A DNA stretch of 64,000 nucleotides from Nyssa sinensis. Lineage: Eukaryota; Streptophyta; Magnoliopsida; Cornales; Nyssaceae. The stretch lies in contig CM018051.1 of assembly GCA_008638375.1 (NCBI GenBank), positions 29,075,344 through 29,139,343 on the forward strand, given 5' to 3'. A model generated the notes under the pieces. The model was not told the origin of the DNA. It was given only the letters and a program-made list of their open reading frames with translations, and made no database searches. Below are positions 11,793 to 20,681 of this stretch, one piece after another; within the stretch, counting starts at the first letter, position 1; each line of letters opens with the position of its first letter. The translations under genes and the position numbers were made by a program.

Positions 11793-11969
11793 AGCCACAA
11801 GAACGACCTATTATACATAGGGATAGGAAGATAGGGGGAGGCAATAGCAAAATGACCACTCCACTATGCCCTGTCTACAATAGGAAATACTATGCACCCT
11901 ATGCTCCTGGAAACTTGTTATAAGTGTGGAAAAGGGGGGACCTTTCATGAGGAATTGTCGGAAATGGGA
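11793..11969 (+). pseudogene. Gypsy gag remnant, C-terminal part with broken zinc knuckle
   Basis: The other side of the solo LTR T1. One frame gives RDRKIGGGNSKMTTPLCPVY and then CYKCGK-like residues, after which a frameshift leads to FMRNCRKW. Together they are recognisable as the CCHC knuckle region of a Gypsy Gag. Several stops and one frameshift are present. It ends at about 11969, where a family B LTR fragment begins. Confidence 0.5.
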
Positions 11970-12353
11970 TCAAGCCCAAAACATCCTAAACTACCAACTA
12001 AAGCGAATTAAAGAAATCCACTAAATGAGTTAAATAGGCCCAAACGCCTATAACCATAAAAACATAAAATAGGCCCACACGCCTATACTTAACGAAATAA
12101 AAAGTGTACACAAAACCACTAGGCTATGCCGCCCCCCTCTGTAGCTTGTATCACATGGATTAAACCTGGTTCTTCTTCTTTCAAGCCCATCTTGAATGTT
12201 GGGGTCTTGCTCAATGAATTTACAAACTCGGCCCAAGTGGATTGCACCAATTCTTGCATTGCTTCCTTGATCCTCTTAGCTCTTGACCTTGTGATTGGCC
12301 CATTTGGAACTTGTAAGGAATCTTTAAGACTTAGTTCGCCATGGTGCCCATCA
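11970..12353 (-). repeat. Truncated LTR of chromovirus family B
   Basis: The plus strand matches the reverse complement of the B LTR, ending precisely in GGTGCCCATCA (LTR start TGATGGGCACC on the minus strand). The other end is truncated, lacking roughly the last half of the LTR. It contains the shared stretches 'aggcccacacgcctata' and 'ccaagtggattgcaccaatt'. Sequence right of 12353 is not B internal sequence, so this is the outer U3 end of a 5' or solo LTR. Confidence 0.8.
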
Positions 12354-13308
12354 CTGGTCCTCTCGACGGGCCTAATCTAAGTCATCTTACCAATGAGATA
12401 CACCCTGCAATCAAAATCAATAGTGAATCTTAATACGTATTGGGATCGCATTTCCTTTTATGTAAGACATCTATCGTAACATTTTAGAACCTATTAGGAT
12501 CGCATGTCCTTTTAGGTAAGTTGTCTATCGCAACATCTAGAAAATCTGTCAAGATAGCCTTCTTTTTACATAAACCATCTATCTCGATATTCCATGGAGC
12601 TTATTAGGATCGCATATCCTTTTAGGTAAATTACCAATCTCATGAAGAGCATAACCCCATGAAATACTTATTAGGATCACATTTCCTTCTAAGTGAAGTC
12701 GTCTATAGCACAAGTTCTTTAAAATCCATTAAAGTATCCATTTTTTCAGGTAAAGCCATCTAAAAATGTAATTCCATAAACCTATTTGGATATATCTTCC
12801 TTTTAGGTGATCCTCTCGTAGGATAACATTCCTTCTTAATCTCTTTCCACCATTCACGAACTTCATACAGTCGAATTCACCTCAAGGTAATACACGAAAA
12901 TGTCTTATAAAATGAGTTTGGCTATATCAATTCCATAATCAAGACCCCAAAATGGGTATCATTTTCTTGCACTGACATTTGCTTGCTTTCAAGCTCCGCC
13001 AACGAAGGGCTATTTGCAAACAACTCATTTTGAGACCCTTGACTGAATAAGTTAGTTTTGTCATTTTTGGAAAGTCACTACAATATGTCCCATCTAAGGA
13101 TATTTTAGTAATTTCTCATTTCGCCCATAGAGGGCATTTCTGTCATTTTGCCTATAGAAGGCATTTTCGACATTTTGGTCATTTTGCCCATAGAGGGAAT
13201 TTTTGTCATTTTGCCCATAAAGGACATTTTGGTCATTTCGCCCATAAAGGGCATTTCAGTCATTTTGCCCATAGAGGGCATTTGCAACATTTTGGTTATT
13301 TCACCCTA
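12354..13308. repeat. Two tandem arrays in gene-free sequence
   Basis: About seven degenerate units of 54-63 bp lie at 12430-12830, each with a core like TATTAGGATCGCATNTCCTTTTAGGTAA and a TCTATCGCAACAT tail. A second array at about 13118-13300 has 27-bp units (CATTTTGCCCATAGAGGG core), which on the minus strand read as a 9-residue repeat, GKMTEMPSM and variants. No gene or element end is recognised between them. Confidence 0.75.
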
Positions 13309-16300
13309 TTTTTTTTGGTAAGTATAACTTTATAACCAAAAGAGAGAGATAAAAGAGGAGAAAAACAAAGCTCGAAAACAAAGAGCTACACAACAAACAA
13401 AATAACAAGACTAGAACATGTGGGAAAAGGAGGGAAGGCCTTTAACAAGATTGCCCGCCATCCTAACCGACCAAACAGAGGACCAAACCAACAACTAATT
13501 GTCCACATTCAAATCCTACCATAATAACGAATCTTCATCCAGCAAAAAATGTCTAAGGCAACGGTCCCCGATCAACTTGCTCCGCACCATCAGATTAATA
13601 CCCACAATAAGTTGATATTTTGTTCTTAATTCATTGTTGAAACACTGCCGATTACACTCAAGCCAAATAGAATGAACCAGAATAGAAAGCACCAACTTAC
13701 TGATATAGCCCTGAGCCGACTTCCGTTTAAAAGTTTGAGTGCCCCATTGAATTGTGTCTTGCCAGGCGTGAGTGGACCAACTCAAATTACACTTGGCTGT
13801 AAAGTGAAGCCGTAATTCAAAAGTCAAAGGACAACGAAAGAAGTGGTGAACATGGTCTTCCAAATGCTGCCCATAGAAAACACGTTTCACTTCAAGGTCG
13901 CTTCGAAACTGCAAAACACGGTCTTGAGTAGTAAGCCTCTCCCCAAATGGCTAACCAAATGATGCAGCTACATCTTGGGATAGCATGAGAGAACCACACC
14001 AACTTCCACCATGAAACTTGAGGCTTGGAGACCCAAGTTGCATGCCAAGCTGAATTCGTAGAGAACACTCCAGAAGGGTGGCCCAACCATTGGAGTTGGT
14101 CCATCATGTGCTGATTTGGAGTAAACCCCGAGGGAATAGAGCGCTTAAACTCCATTAAGTGGTGAGAGTTAGCCCTAGGCCACCTCTACTCATTCCCTGC
14201 AATGATGAGGCTTACCTAAGCTGATTTAGAAAGCCTGGAACCATAGATCACTCGATCTCTCATAGCCTCCCAAATAGAGCCCGATGGGAGCCAATAGTTA
14301 AACCAAAGGGAAGTATGCTTACTATTTCCCACATTGTGCCGATTTAAAGATTTAAACCCTACTCTGAGCTTCATTAACTTCCTCCACACCCAAGAGCACT
14401 CCCATGGACAAGTAGCCTCCCAAAGATGCTTTTGTTTCAAAATGTTAGCGCAAATCCAAGCAACCCACAAAGAAGAGCTATAAGGATCACTCAGCCGCGA
14501 GAGATGCTTAGAGGCTGCAGCTTTATTCCAATCCCCCAGCTTTTTAATCCCCAACCCACCTTCCTTTTTAGGGTAAGTGACATCATCCCAAGCAACCTTG
14601 GCTTTAGAAGACTTCAAATCTGGACCGAACCAGAGAAAAGCCCTTATAATCTTCTCGATTTCCCAGATAATCTTTTTTGGGAGCATAAAATGCGAAGTCC
14701 AATACACCTGCATGCTGAAAATGACAAATTTGATGAGCTGTAGACGACCCATAAAGGAAAGATACTTGGAAGTCCAGGTTTTAACTTTGAACATAATCTG
14801 ATCAACCAGCACCTTGTAATCAATTGCCTTCAACTTGGAAGAAATCAGAGGCACCCCCAAGTAACGCCTAGGTAACTTCCCTTCTTGAAAACCCACTACT
14901 TCCATAATATCATGTTTGCCTGAAATGGAAACTCTAGAGAAGAAGATGTTGCTCTTAGCTTCATTCGGAGTTAACCCTGAGAATTTCGCATACTCTTCAA
15001 TGGATCCTTTAAGATTGTAATAGAGTTGATGACACCATGGCAGAATAACATAGGATCATTGGCAGAGCACAAGTGGCTGATTTTAGGTTGCTTATATCTC
15101 CAATGGTACTTAAAATTCACCTCTCGATCAACTTCCTACCTCAGCATCATAGAGAACACCTCCATAGCAAGAACAAATAAGTAAGGAGAGAGGGGGTCAC
15201 CCTAGCGTAAGCCATGGGCACCTTTGAAATAACCTTCAAGCGCACCATTGATGGAAATAGAAAAACTCGGAGTAGTAATACAAGCCTTGATCCATTGAAC
15301 ATAAGTGGCTGGAAACTTCATTAAATCAAGCACATCCAAGAGAAAGTCCCATCGAACCGAATCATAAGCCTTCCGAATGTCTACTTTCATTTCACACCTC
15401 GTGGTGCCCCTCTCCTTGTGATAATTATGCATGAGCTCTTAGTCAAGATATTTTCACTGATGCTCCTTCCCGACACAAAGGCAGATTGTGCCTCATCAAT
15501 CAAATTGCCCAGGATAGGTTTGAGACGATTAGCAAGGATCTTGGTAATGCAATTGTAGATGGTATTACAGCATGAAATGGGGTGGTCATCATTTAACTTG
15601 GAGGGGTTGGGAACTTTAGGAACAAGGGCAATAGCGGTAACATTAAGCTCACGAAGCAAAGAGCTTTCTTGAAAGAACTCTTGGATGGCTGAAATAACAT
15701 CCTCACCCACAAAATCCCAAGTAACCCGAAAGTAATGTCAATTTAAACCATTTGGGCTTAGCGCTTTATTGGCGTGCAAGCTAAACAAAGTCTCTTTAAT
15801 CTCGTCTCTACCTATGGGCTTACATAAGTGCTGAGCTTGAGCATGAGAAATACCATTGCTGATGAAATCTTTGAGTTGGTCTTTTCAAGGATAAGTGTTT
15901 GAGGGGACTTTTCCCAACAAATCATGGTAGTAGTCCACAATGGCAGGGGAGACATCCTTGCTATCTTCAATCCTGTTACCAACTTCATCAAGTAAACTTC
16001 TGATTTTGTTACGGTTTCTTCTCTGAGTGATACGCTTGAAAAAGAAACTCGTGTTTGATCCCCTTCATTAAGCCATTGAATCCTCAATTTTTGCTTTGCC
16101 AGACTTTCCTCCCACTTGCTCAATTAACTAAAGTGTTGCAAGGCTAGCTTTTCTTGGTTCTTCAAATCAATACCAAGAGGGCTAGAGTTCAAAGATGTTG
16201 GATTGCAGAGAGATGTTGTTGGGCTTCCTCAATAGAGTTGGTAGAAATCTGCCCTCTAGCTTGGTTTAAAATCCTCAATTCTTTTTTCATTGCTTTAAGC

Positions 16301-16920
16301 TTCCTACTCAGAATGAACATAGCAGATCCTTCAATATCCTGACTGCAAGCTTTGCGGACAGCAGACTCAAAGGCTTCACATTCCAACCAGAAGTTATAGA
16401 ACTTAAACGATATCATTTCCGTAAGATAGTATCATTTCTGTACTGATGATTGGTCCAAGTCAAATGGCATCCAGTGTACCTGAGGTCCTCCAATGCCGCA
16501 TCGATAAGGCAGTTATTACATTCCTCCATACAAGGAGGCCAATCCGTACTACCACCAATCCTCTCATTGTTAAACCGAGCAGTATTAAAATCTCCCATGA
16601 CAATCCAGGGCAAATCATTATTGAGGGTCGCTTGCTGACGCAAACTACTCTAAAGCCATCTTCGCTCCTTGACATTGTTGTGACCATAAATAACTGAAAG
16701 ATAAAAGAAAATCCCTTTCCCCTTAATTTGGGCAAGGGAATGGACTGCTTGCTCCATAGAGTTAAGAAGAGTAATATAAAATTTTTACTTACCAAAAAAA
16801 AAAACATCAACATAATTATGGACAAAACTCCACTTAGGACATAAAGAGCAACATACCTTCTCAAAATTGGCATGCTTGACCTTTGTTTCCATCAACCCTA
16901 GACACAAAATAGCTCTAATG
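13309..16920 (-). mobile_element. LINE L1b, 3' portion (ORF2, decayed)
   Basis: Read on the minus strand, the endonuclease part starts at about 16920 (LCLGLMETKVK), followed by the endonuclease centre, RT, zf-RVT and a short poly(A) at about 13309-13316. The 5' continuation lies at 19319-20597, across the inserted mosaic element. The 3' UTR lacks the GAGGGTATGCCCTC hairpin of L1a/L1d/L1e, so it is another subfamily. No clear target duplication was found. Confidence 0.85.
13516..16643 (-). pseudogene. L1b ORF2 fragments: endonuclease end, RT, zf-RVT
   Basis: Frames in order on the minus strand: 16413-16643 (LPWIVMGDFNTARFNNERIG, endonuclease GDFN motif), 16189-16416, 15812-16123, 15387-15710 (VTAIALVPKVPNPSKLNDDH, RT), 15202-15432 (KVDIRKAYDSVRWDFLLD), 14216-14905 (RRYLGVPLISSKLKAID onward), 13892-14155 and 13516-13914 (zf-RVT region). 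At least six frame breaks or stops separate them. The order matches ORF2 of the better-preserved L1a at 42249-38590. It is a clear pseudogene, older than L1a judging by the number of breaks. Confidence 0.85.
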
Positions 16921-16925
16921 AGAAG

Positions 16926-17682
16926 TGATGTGAACTTGTGAGATTGAAATCCCTTGAACCCACAATCAAATTGAAACTTACCCAAGAAAGCCAAGAATCA
17001 AGTCAAGATGATCTAAACCCGTTGAAAACTTGTTTCAAGAACCTAGATTTGACGAGGATGCCACAAAGGGTTTGCCTTTGATAAGTTCTTAGTTTAATCA
17101 AGAACACGTAGAGAAAACTGAAAAAATTCTCTATGAAGAAAGATTCATTCAAGTTCCAAGTCTCCAAATTGCGGCTACAAGTCCTTTTAAAACCCTCTAT
17201 GAAACCCTAGAGCCGAATAAGGCCTACATCAATTAAAAGACATGGGCTGAACATTTTCAGGCCCAAAACATCCTAAACTACCGACTATAGCTAATAAAAG
17301 AAATCCACTCAATGAGTTAAATAGGCACAAACGCCTACAACAATAAAAACAAAAAATAGGCCCACACGCCTATACTTAATGAAATAAAAAGTCCACTCAA
17401 AACCACTAGGCTAGACCGGCCCCCTCTGTAGCTTGTATCACATGGATTAAAGCTGGTTTTTCTTTCAACCCCATTTTGAATGTTGGGGTCTTGCTCGATG
17501 AATTTGCAAACTCGGCCCAAGTGGAGTGCACCAATCCTTGCATTGCTTCCTTGATCCTCTTAGCTCTTGACCTTGTGATTGTCCCATCTGGAACTTGTAA
17601 GGGATCTTTAAGACGCAGTCTACTTGCCCCATGTAGAACTTATAAGGGATCTTTAAGACTCGGTCCACCATGGTGCCCATCA
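16926..17682 (-). repeat. B-family LTR, left end of the mosaic insertion
   Basis: Begins on the plus strand TGATGTGAACTTGTGAG and ends GGTGCCCATCA, the reverse complement of LTR ends TGATGGGCACC … GTTCACATCA. It carries a 46-bp internal duplication around 17590-17660 ('aagggatctttaagac' twice) that the right-hand LTR lacks, so the two LTRs are not identical copies. Confidence 0.88.
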
Positions 17683-17835
17683 TTTCCCCCTTCTCAAAAG
17701 GATTCGACCTCGAATTGTCGCCTGCATCAAAGGGAGATAGATTAGAAACATTGAAAGTAGTAGAGACATTATACTCACCTTTAAGATCCACTTTATAAGC
17801 GTTATCATTAATTTTCTCAAAGATTTGGAAAAGCC
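17683..17835 (-). pseudogene. B-family integrase C-terminus (GPF-like end), fragment
   Basis: Minus strand encodes FQIFEKINDNAYKVDLKGEY and SDLSPFDAG-like residues next to the LTR, matching the same place in the B element at 48600-48760. It is in normal position relative to the left LTR, so this end is an ordinary pol/3' LTR boundary. It ends at about 17828-17840 in 'gaaaagcccaaaag', a microhomology with the B leader, where orientation flips. Confidence 0.8.
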
Positions 17836-18062
17836 CAAAAGGGTGAAACAAGAGTGGCGTGTATATATTTGAGCGTAAACACTTAAGGGAGTGTGTGAGG
17901 TTTTTACCACTAACATCCTTGTTTTGCAAGGCATTAAAAATGTCTCAAAAGAATGACTCAACACCTAAGGAGGAGGTGACTAACTCATTCTTTGTTTTGT
18001 AGGCCATGCAACTATAGTTTGAACGGTTGAATTTGGTGTTGGGGGATATGAGGGATAGGATA
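17836..18062 (+). pseudogene. B-family 5' leader and first residues of gag, fragment
   Basis: Plus-strand sequence matches the leader and gag start of the B element at 24610-24850. It includes ATGTCTCA (gag start, SQKNDSTPKEE), then stops, then FERLNLVLGDMRDR. It ends at about 18062 where the sequence flips to antisense gag. About 55 bp of gag is present in both orientations in this insertion, with small differences. Confidence 0.8.
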
Positions 18063-18599
18063 GGGTATAAATCTCTGCCTCATAAAAGCTTTCAACTCAC
18101 CCCATGTTTCTACAGGTCTCTCATAAGTCTTCCTCCTATTGGTCACCAATTGATCCCACCAAATAATTGCATAATCAATGAACTCAATTACTGCCAGCTT
18201 CACCTTCTTCTCCTCCGAATTGCTGTGACAATAAAAAATCAACTTTATTTTCTTATCCCACTCTAAATAAGTTTCAGGGTCATTCCTACCTTGGAAATAT
18301 GGTACTTTCACTTTGATGCTCCCAAGGTTCCTATCTAACCCATCTCACCCCTTTGGATTTCTTCTATGTCCTCTTCCACGCCCAGCTCCTCTTGGTCGGC
18401 CCATTCCACCCATTCCAACTTCAGATGCTATGTCTTCCTCAACCTCATCATCTTCTTCGTTCTCATACTTATTTTCAATGATAAGCTCACGTCTCCCCCT
18501 ATCTTGCCCACCTTGCAGATTTCTAATCACGATCTCTTGCTGATCCATCCTATCCCTCATCTCCCCTAACACCAAATTCAACTGTTCAAACTATTCGAA
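18063..18599 (-). pseudogene. B-family gag N-terminal half, inverted fragment
   Basis: Minus strand encodes MNLVLGEMRDRMDQQEIVIR (18345-18581) and, after a break, PYFQGRNDPETYLEWDKKIK through IIWWDQLVTNRRKTYERP (18063-18311), the retrotransposon gag domain. It abuts the exact U3 terminus of the right-hand LTR at 18600 with a five-base joiner TCGAA. An LTR end joined directly to antisense gag is not a normal element boundary. Confidence 0.85.
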
Positions 18600-19313
18600 T
18601 GATAGGCACCATGGTGGACTAAGTCTTAGAGATCCCTTAGAAGTTTTAGGTGGGCCAATCACAAGGTCTAGAGCTAAGAGGATCAAGGAAGCAATGCAAG
18701 GATTGGTACAATCCACCTAGACCGAGTTTGCAAATTCATCGAGCAAAACCCTAACATTCAAGATGGGCTTGAAAGAAGAAGAATTAGCTTTAATCCATGT
18801 GATACAAGCTATAGAGAAAGGCTGCATAGTCTAGTGGTTTTGAGTAGACTTTTTATTTCATTAAGTATAGGCGTGTGGGCCTATTTTATGTTTTTAAGGT
18901 TTTAGGCGTTTGGGCCTATTTAACTCATTTACTGGATTTCTTTTATTAGCTATAGTCAGTAGTTTAGGATGTTTTAGGCCTGAAGATGTTTAGCCTGTGT
19001 CTTTTAATTGATGTAGGCCTTATTCGGCCCTAGGGTTTCACGGAGGGTTTTAAAAGGACTTGTAGCCGCAATTTGGAGACTTGGAACGTGAATGAAGCTT
19101 TCTTAATTGAGAATTTTTCAGTTTTCTCTACGTGTTCTTGATTGAACTAAGAACTTATCAAAGGCAAACCCTTTGTGGTGTTCTCATCAAATCTAGGTTC
19201 TTGAAATAAGTTTTCAACAGGTCTAGATCATCTTGACTTGATTATTGGCTTTCTTGGGTAAGTTTCAATTTGATTGTCGGTTCAAGGGATTTCGATCTAA
19301 TGGGTTTACATCA
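18600..19313 (+). repeat. B-family LTR, right end of the mosaic insertion
   Basis: Runs from TGATAGGCACCATGGTGG to GGGTTTACATCA, a complete 714-bp LTR on the plus strand. After it the sequence returns to LINE L1b rather than to a primer-binding site, so its 3' end is an outer border. It lacks the 46-bp duplication of the left LTR. Confidence 0.9.
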
Positions 19314-19318
19314 AGATG

Positions 19319-20597
19319 CTTTATTTCTTGTTGTTTCAAGGGGAGACTCACATCCCTAATGTTCCAACAAGCTAAATTGATTATTTAAACTGAGAGAATT
19401 TTGAATTCTTCCCAGAGCCTTGCCCTGATCCCTTCGGATGCTTCTTCCGCTTATTGCTACGACTACCCTGGTTCCTCTTTTTAAGCAATTTTACGAAATC
19501 CACCAACTGCCTCCCGATGTTCAATGAATCTGACATAGGAGTGGTATATAGCCCTGAGATTTGAGTTCCTTCATTCTGCTCATACATACCTCTATCAACT
19601 GTAGTAGCTGGGACTGTTTCTTCCTCTACCAAATCCTCTTCATTCTGTGGATCCCCTACATTCCAAATATGGATACTTTCCACTCTAGCAGCCATCTCAC
19701 AAGGACTCTCTATGCAGTTTTCACAGACCACTACCTTCTTCCCTATTTCTTTTTAGTGAGTAGAACTAGTGTAGGCTTCTTCTCCATTTTCATACAACAC
19801 TTGAAATTGATTTTGAAAATTCACACTTGGCTTTCTAGGAGAGATACTTGCCTTTGGGAGGGGACGATCACTGACCTTTCCTTTAGTTGAATATTAGGGT
19901 CCCTAGTCAAATTGGGATTAGAGTTCACCTTTACTTCCTTAGGTTGCATATCCTTACTTTTCCACACCTATTGAGTAGGAAGTTTGCATTGACTTTGGCC
20001 ATGCCCGAATTTCTTGCGTTTAAAGTAGAAAAGTGCCATGGTCCTCCTTCCAAAATGGCTACCATTAAGATAGGATTTGAAAATTTAAAGAAAAAGAAGC
20101 CTCTCCCATTTGTCAACACTTCTTCTAAACCTTCTTTGCCTCCACAAACGAAAGGCCACATTGTTAACCCATTGGTAATTCACTTTTTGGTGCAAAAAAT
20201 AGCCCATTATAGGGGACAACCCCTTGCTGCCACCTCTAAGGTTTGAAAATGCACATTTAATAGCTGTCAAAATGTTCACGCCACCTCTTTGGTTAACCAT
20301 AGTACCCAAAGGTTGCTCCCCCTTTTACCCCAATGGTATTGCCACTCCTTACAACTGTATGGGACAGCTCTTTACTGCCGGACATCAGATCTAAAAAAGC
20401 CACTTTTTGGGTTTTCAACCTCCCTTGGGCAACCTTCACGTCACCCCTATGGGTTAGAGGATTTCCCAAAGGTTGTTCCTCCTTTACCCCAAAGGTATTG
20501 CCGCTCCTCACAGCTATATAGGATATCTCTTTACTGCCACATATTATATCTAAAAAATCCCCTTTTTGGGTTGTCAACCTACCTTGGAGGGAAAAAA
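19319..20597 (-). pseudogene. LINE L1b 5' part: ORF1 and first residues of ORF2
   Basis: At 19319-19383 the minus strand encodes INLACWNIRDVSLPLKQQ, the ORF2 start of plant L1s (ATG changed to ATC), which continues past the mosaic insertion at 16920. Upstream, 19381-19731 gives the basic ORF1 tail (KLLKKRNQGSRSNKRKKHPK) and 19931-20309 the DUF4283 domain in broken frames (GYFLHQKVNYQWVNNVAFRLW, EEVLTNGRGFFFFKF). ORF1 is the LINE RNA-binding protein. 20305-20600 is a diverged tandem duplication within ORF1. The 5' end is cut by LINE L1c. Confidence 0.78.
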
Positions 20598-20600
20598 CGC
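20305..20600 (-). repeat. Two-copy 160-bp tandem duplication in L1b ORF1
   Basis: CCCAAAGGTTGCTCC at 20305 and CCCAAAGGTTGTTCC at 20465 start two copies about 160 bp apart. On the minus strand both encode related peptides (GDFLDIICGSKEISYIAVRS and VAFLDLMSGSKELSHTVVRS). The copies differ by roughly a fifth of positions, so the duplication is old. Confidence 0.75.
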
Positions 20601-20681
20601 TATGGGTAGTAGAGAGAAGGGAGAGCTTCTCTCTCTAGTTTTTTTCCTAACACTTGTTGTTTTCTTGCCTTTACGTCTTTA

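Larger units (their letters stand above)
16926..19313. mobile_element. Mosaic B-family insertion with inverted-orientation LTRs
   Basis: A unit bounded on the left by a minus-strand B LTR (16926-17682) and on the right by a plus-strand B LTR (18600-19313). Both outward ends are therefore LTR 3' (U5) ends. Between them lie pol C-terminus (minus), 5' leader plus gag start (plus) and gag N-terminal half (minus). LINE L1b continues on both sides in one frame, and the flanking five bases are AGAAG (16921-16925) and AGATG (19314-19318), a near-perfect duplication. This supports insertion as a single piece. Confidence 0.75.

Noticed and set aside
13309..20597. Target duplication for LINE L1b ('caccctat' at 13301 with 'cacccctat' at about 20442)
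   Set aside because: Inexact match and the right-hand copy lies inside ORF1-like sequence; the 5' end is probably cut by L1c instead.
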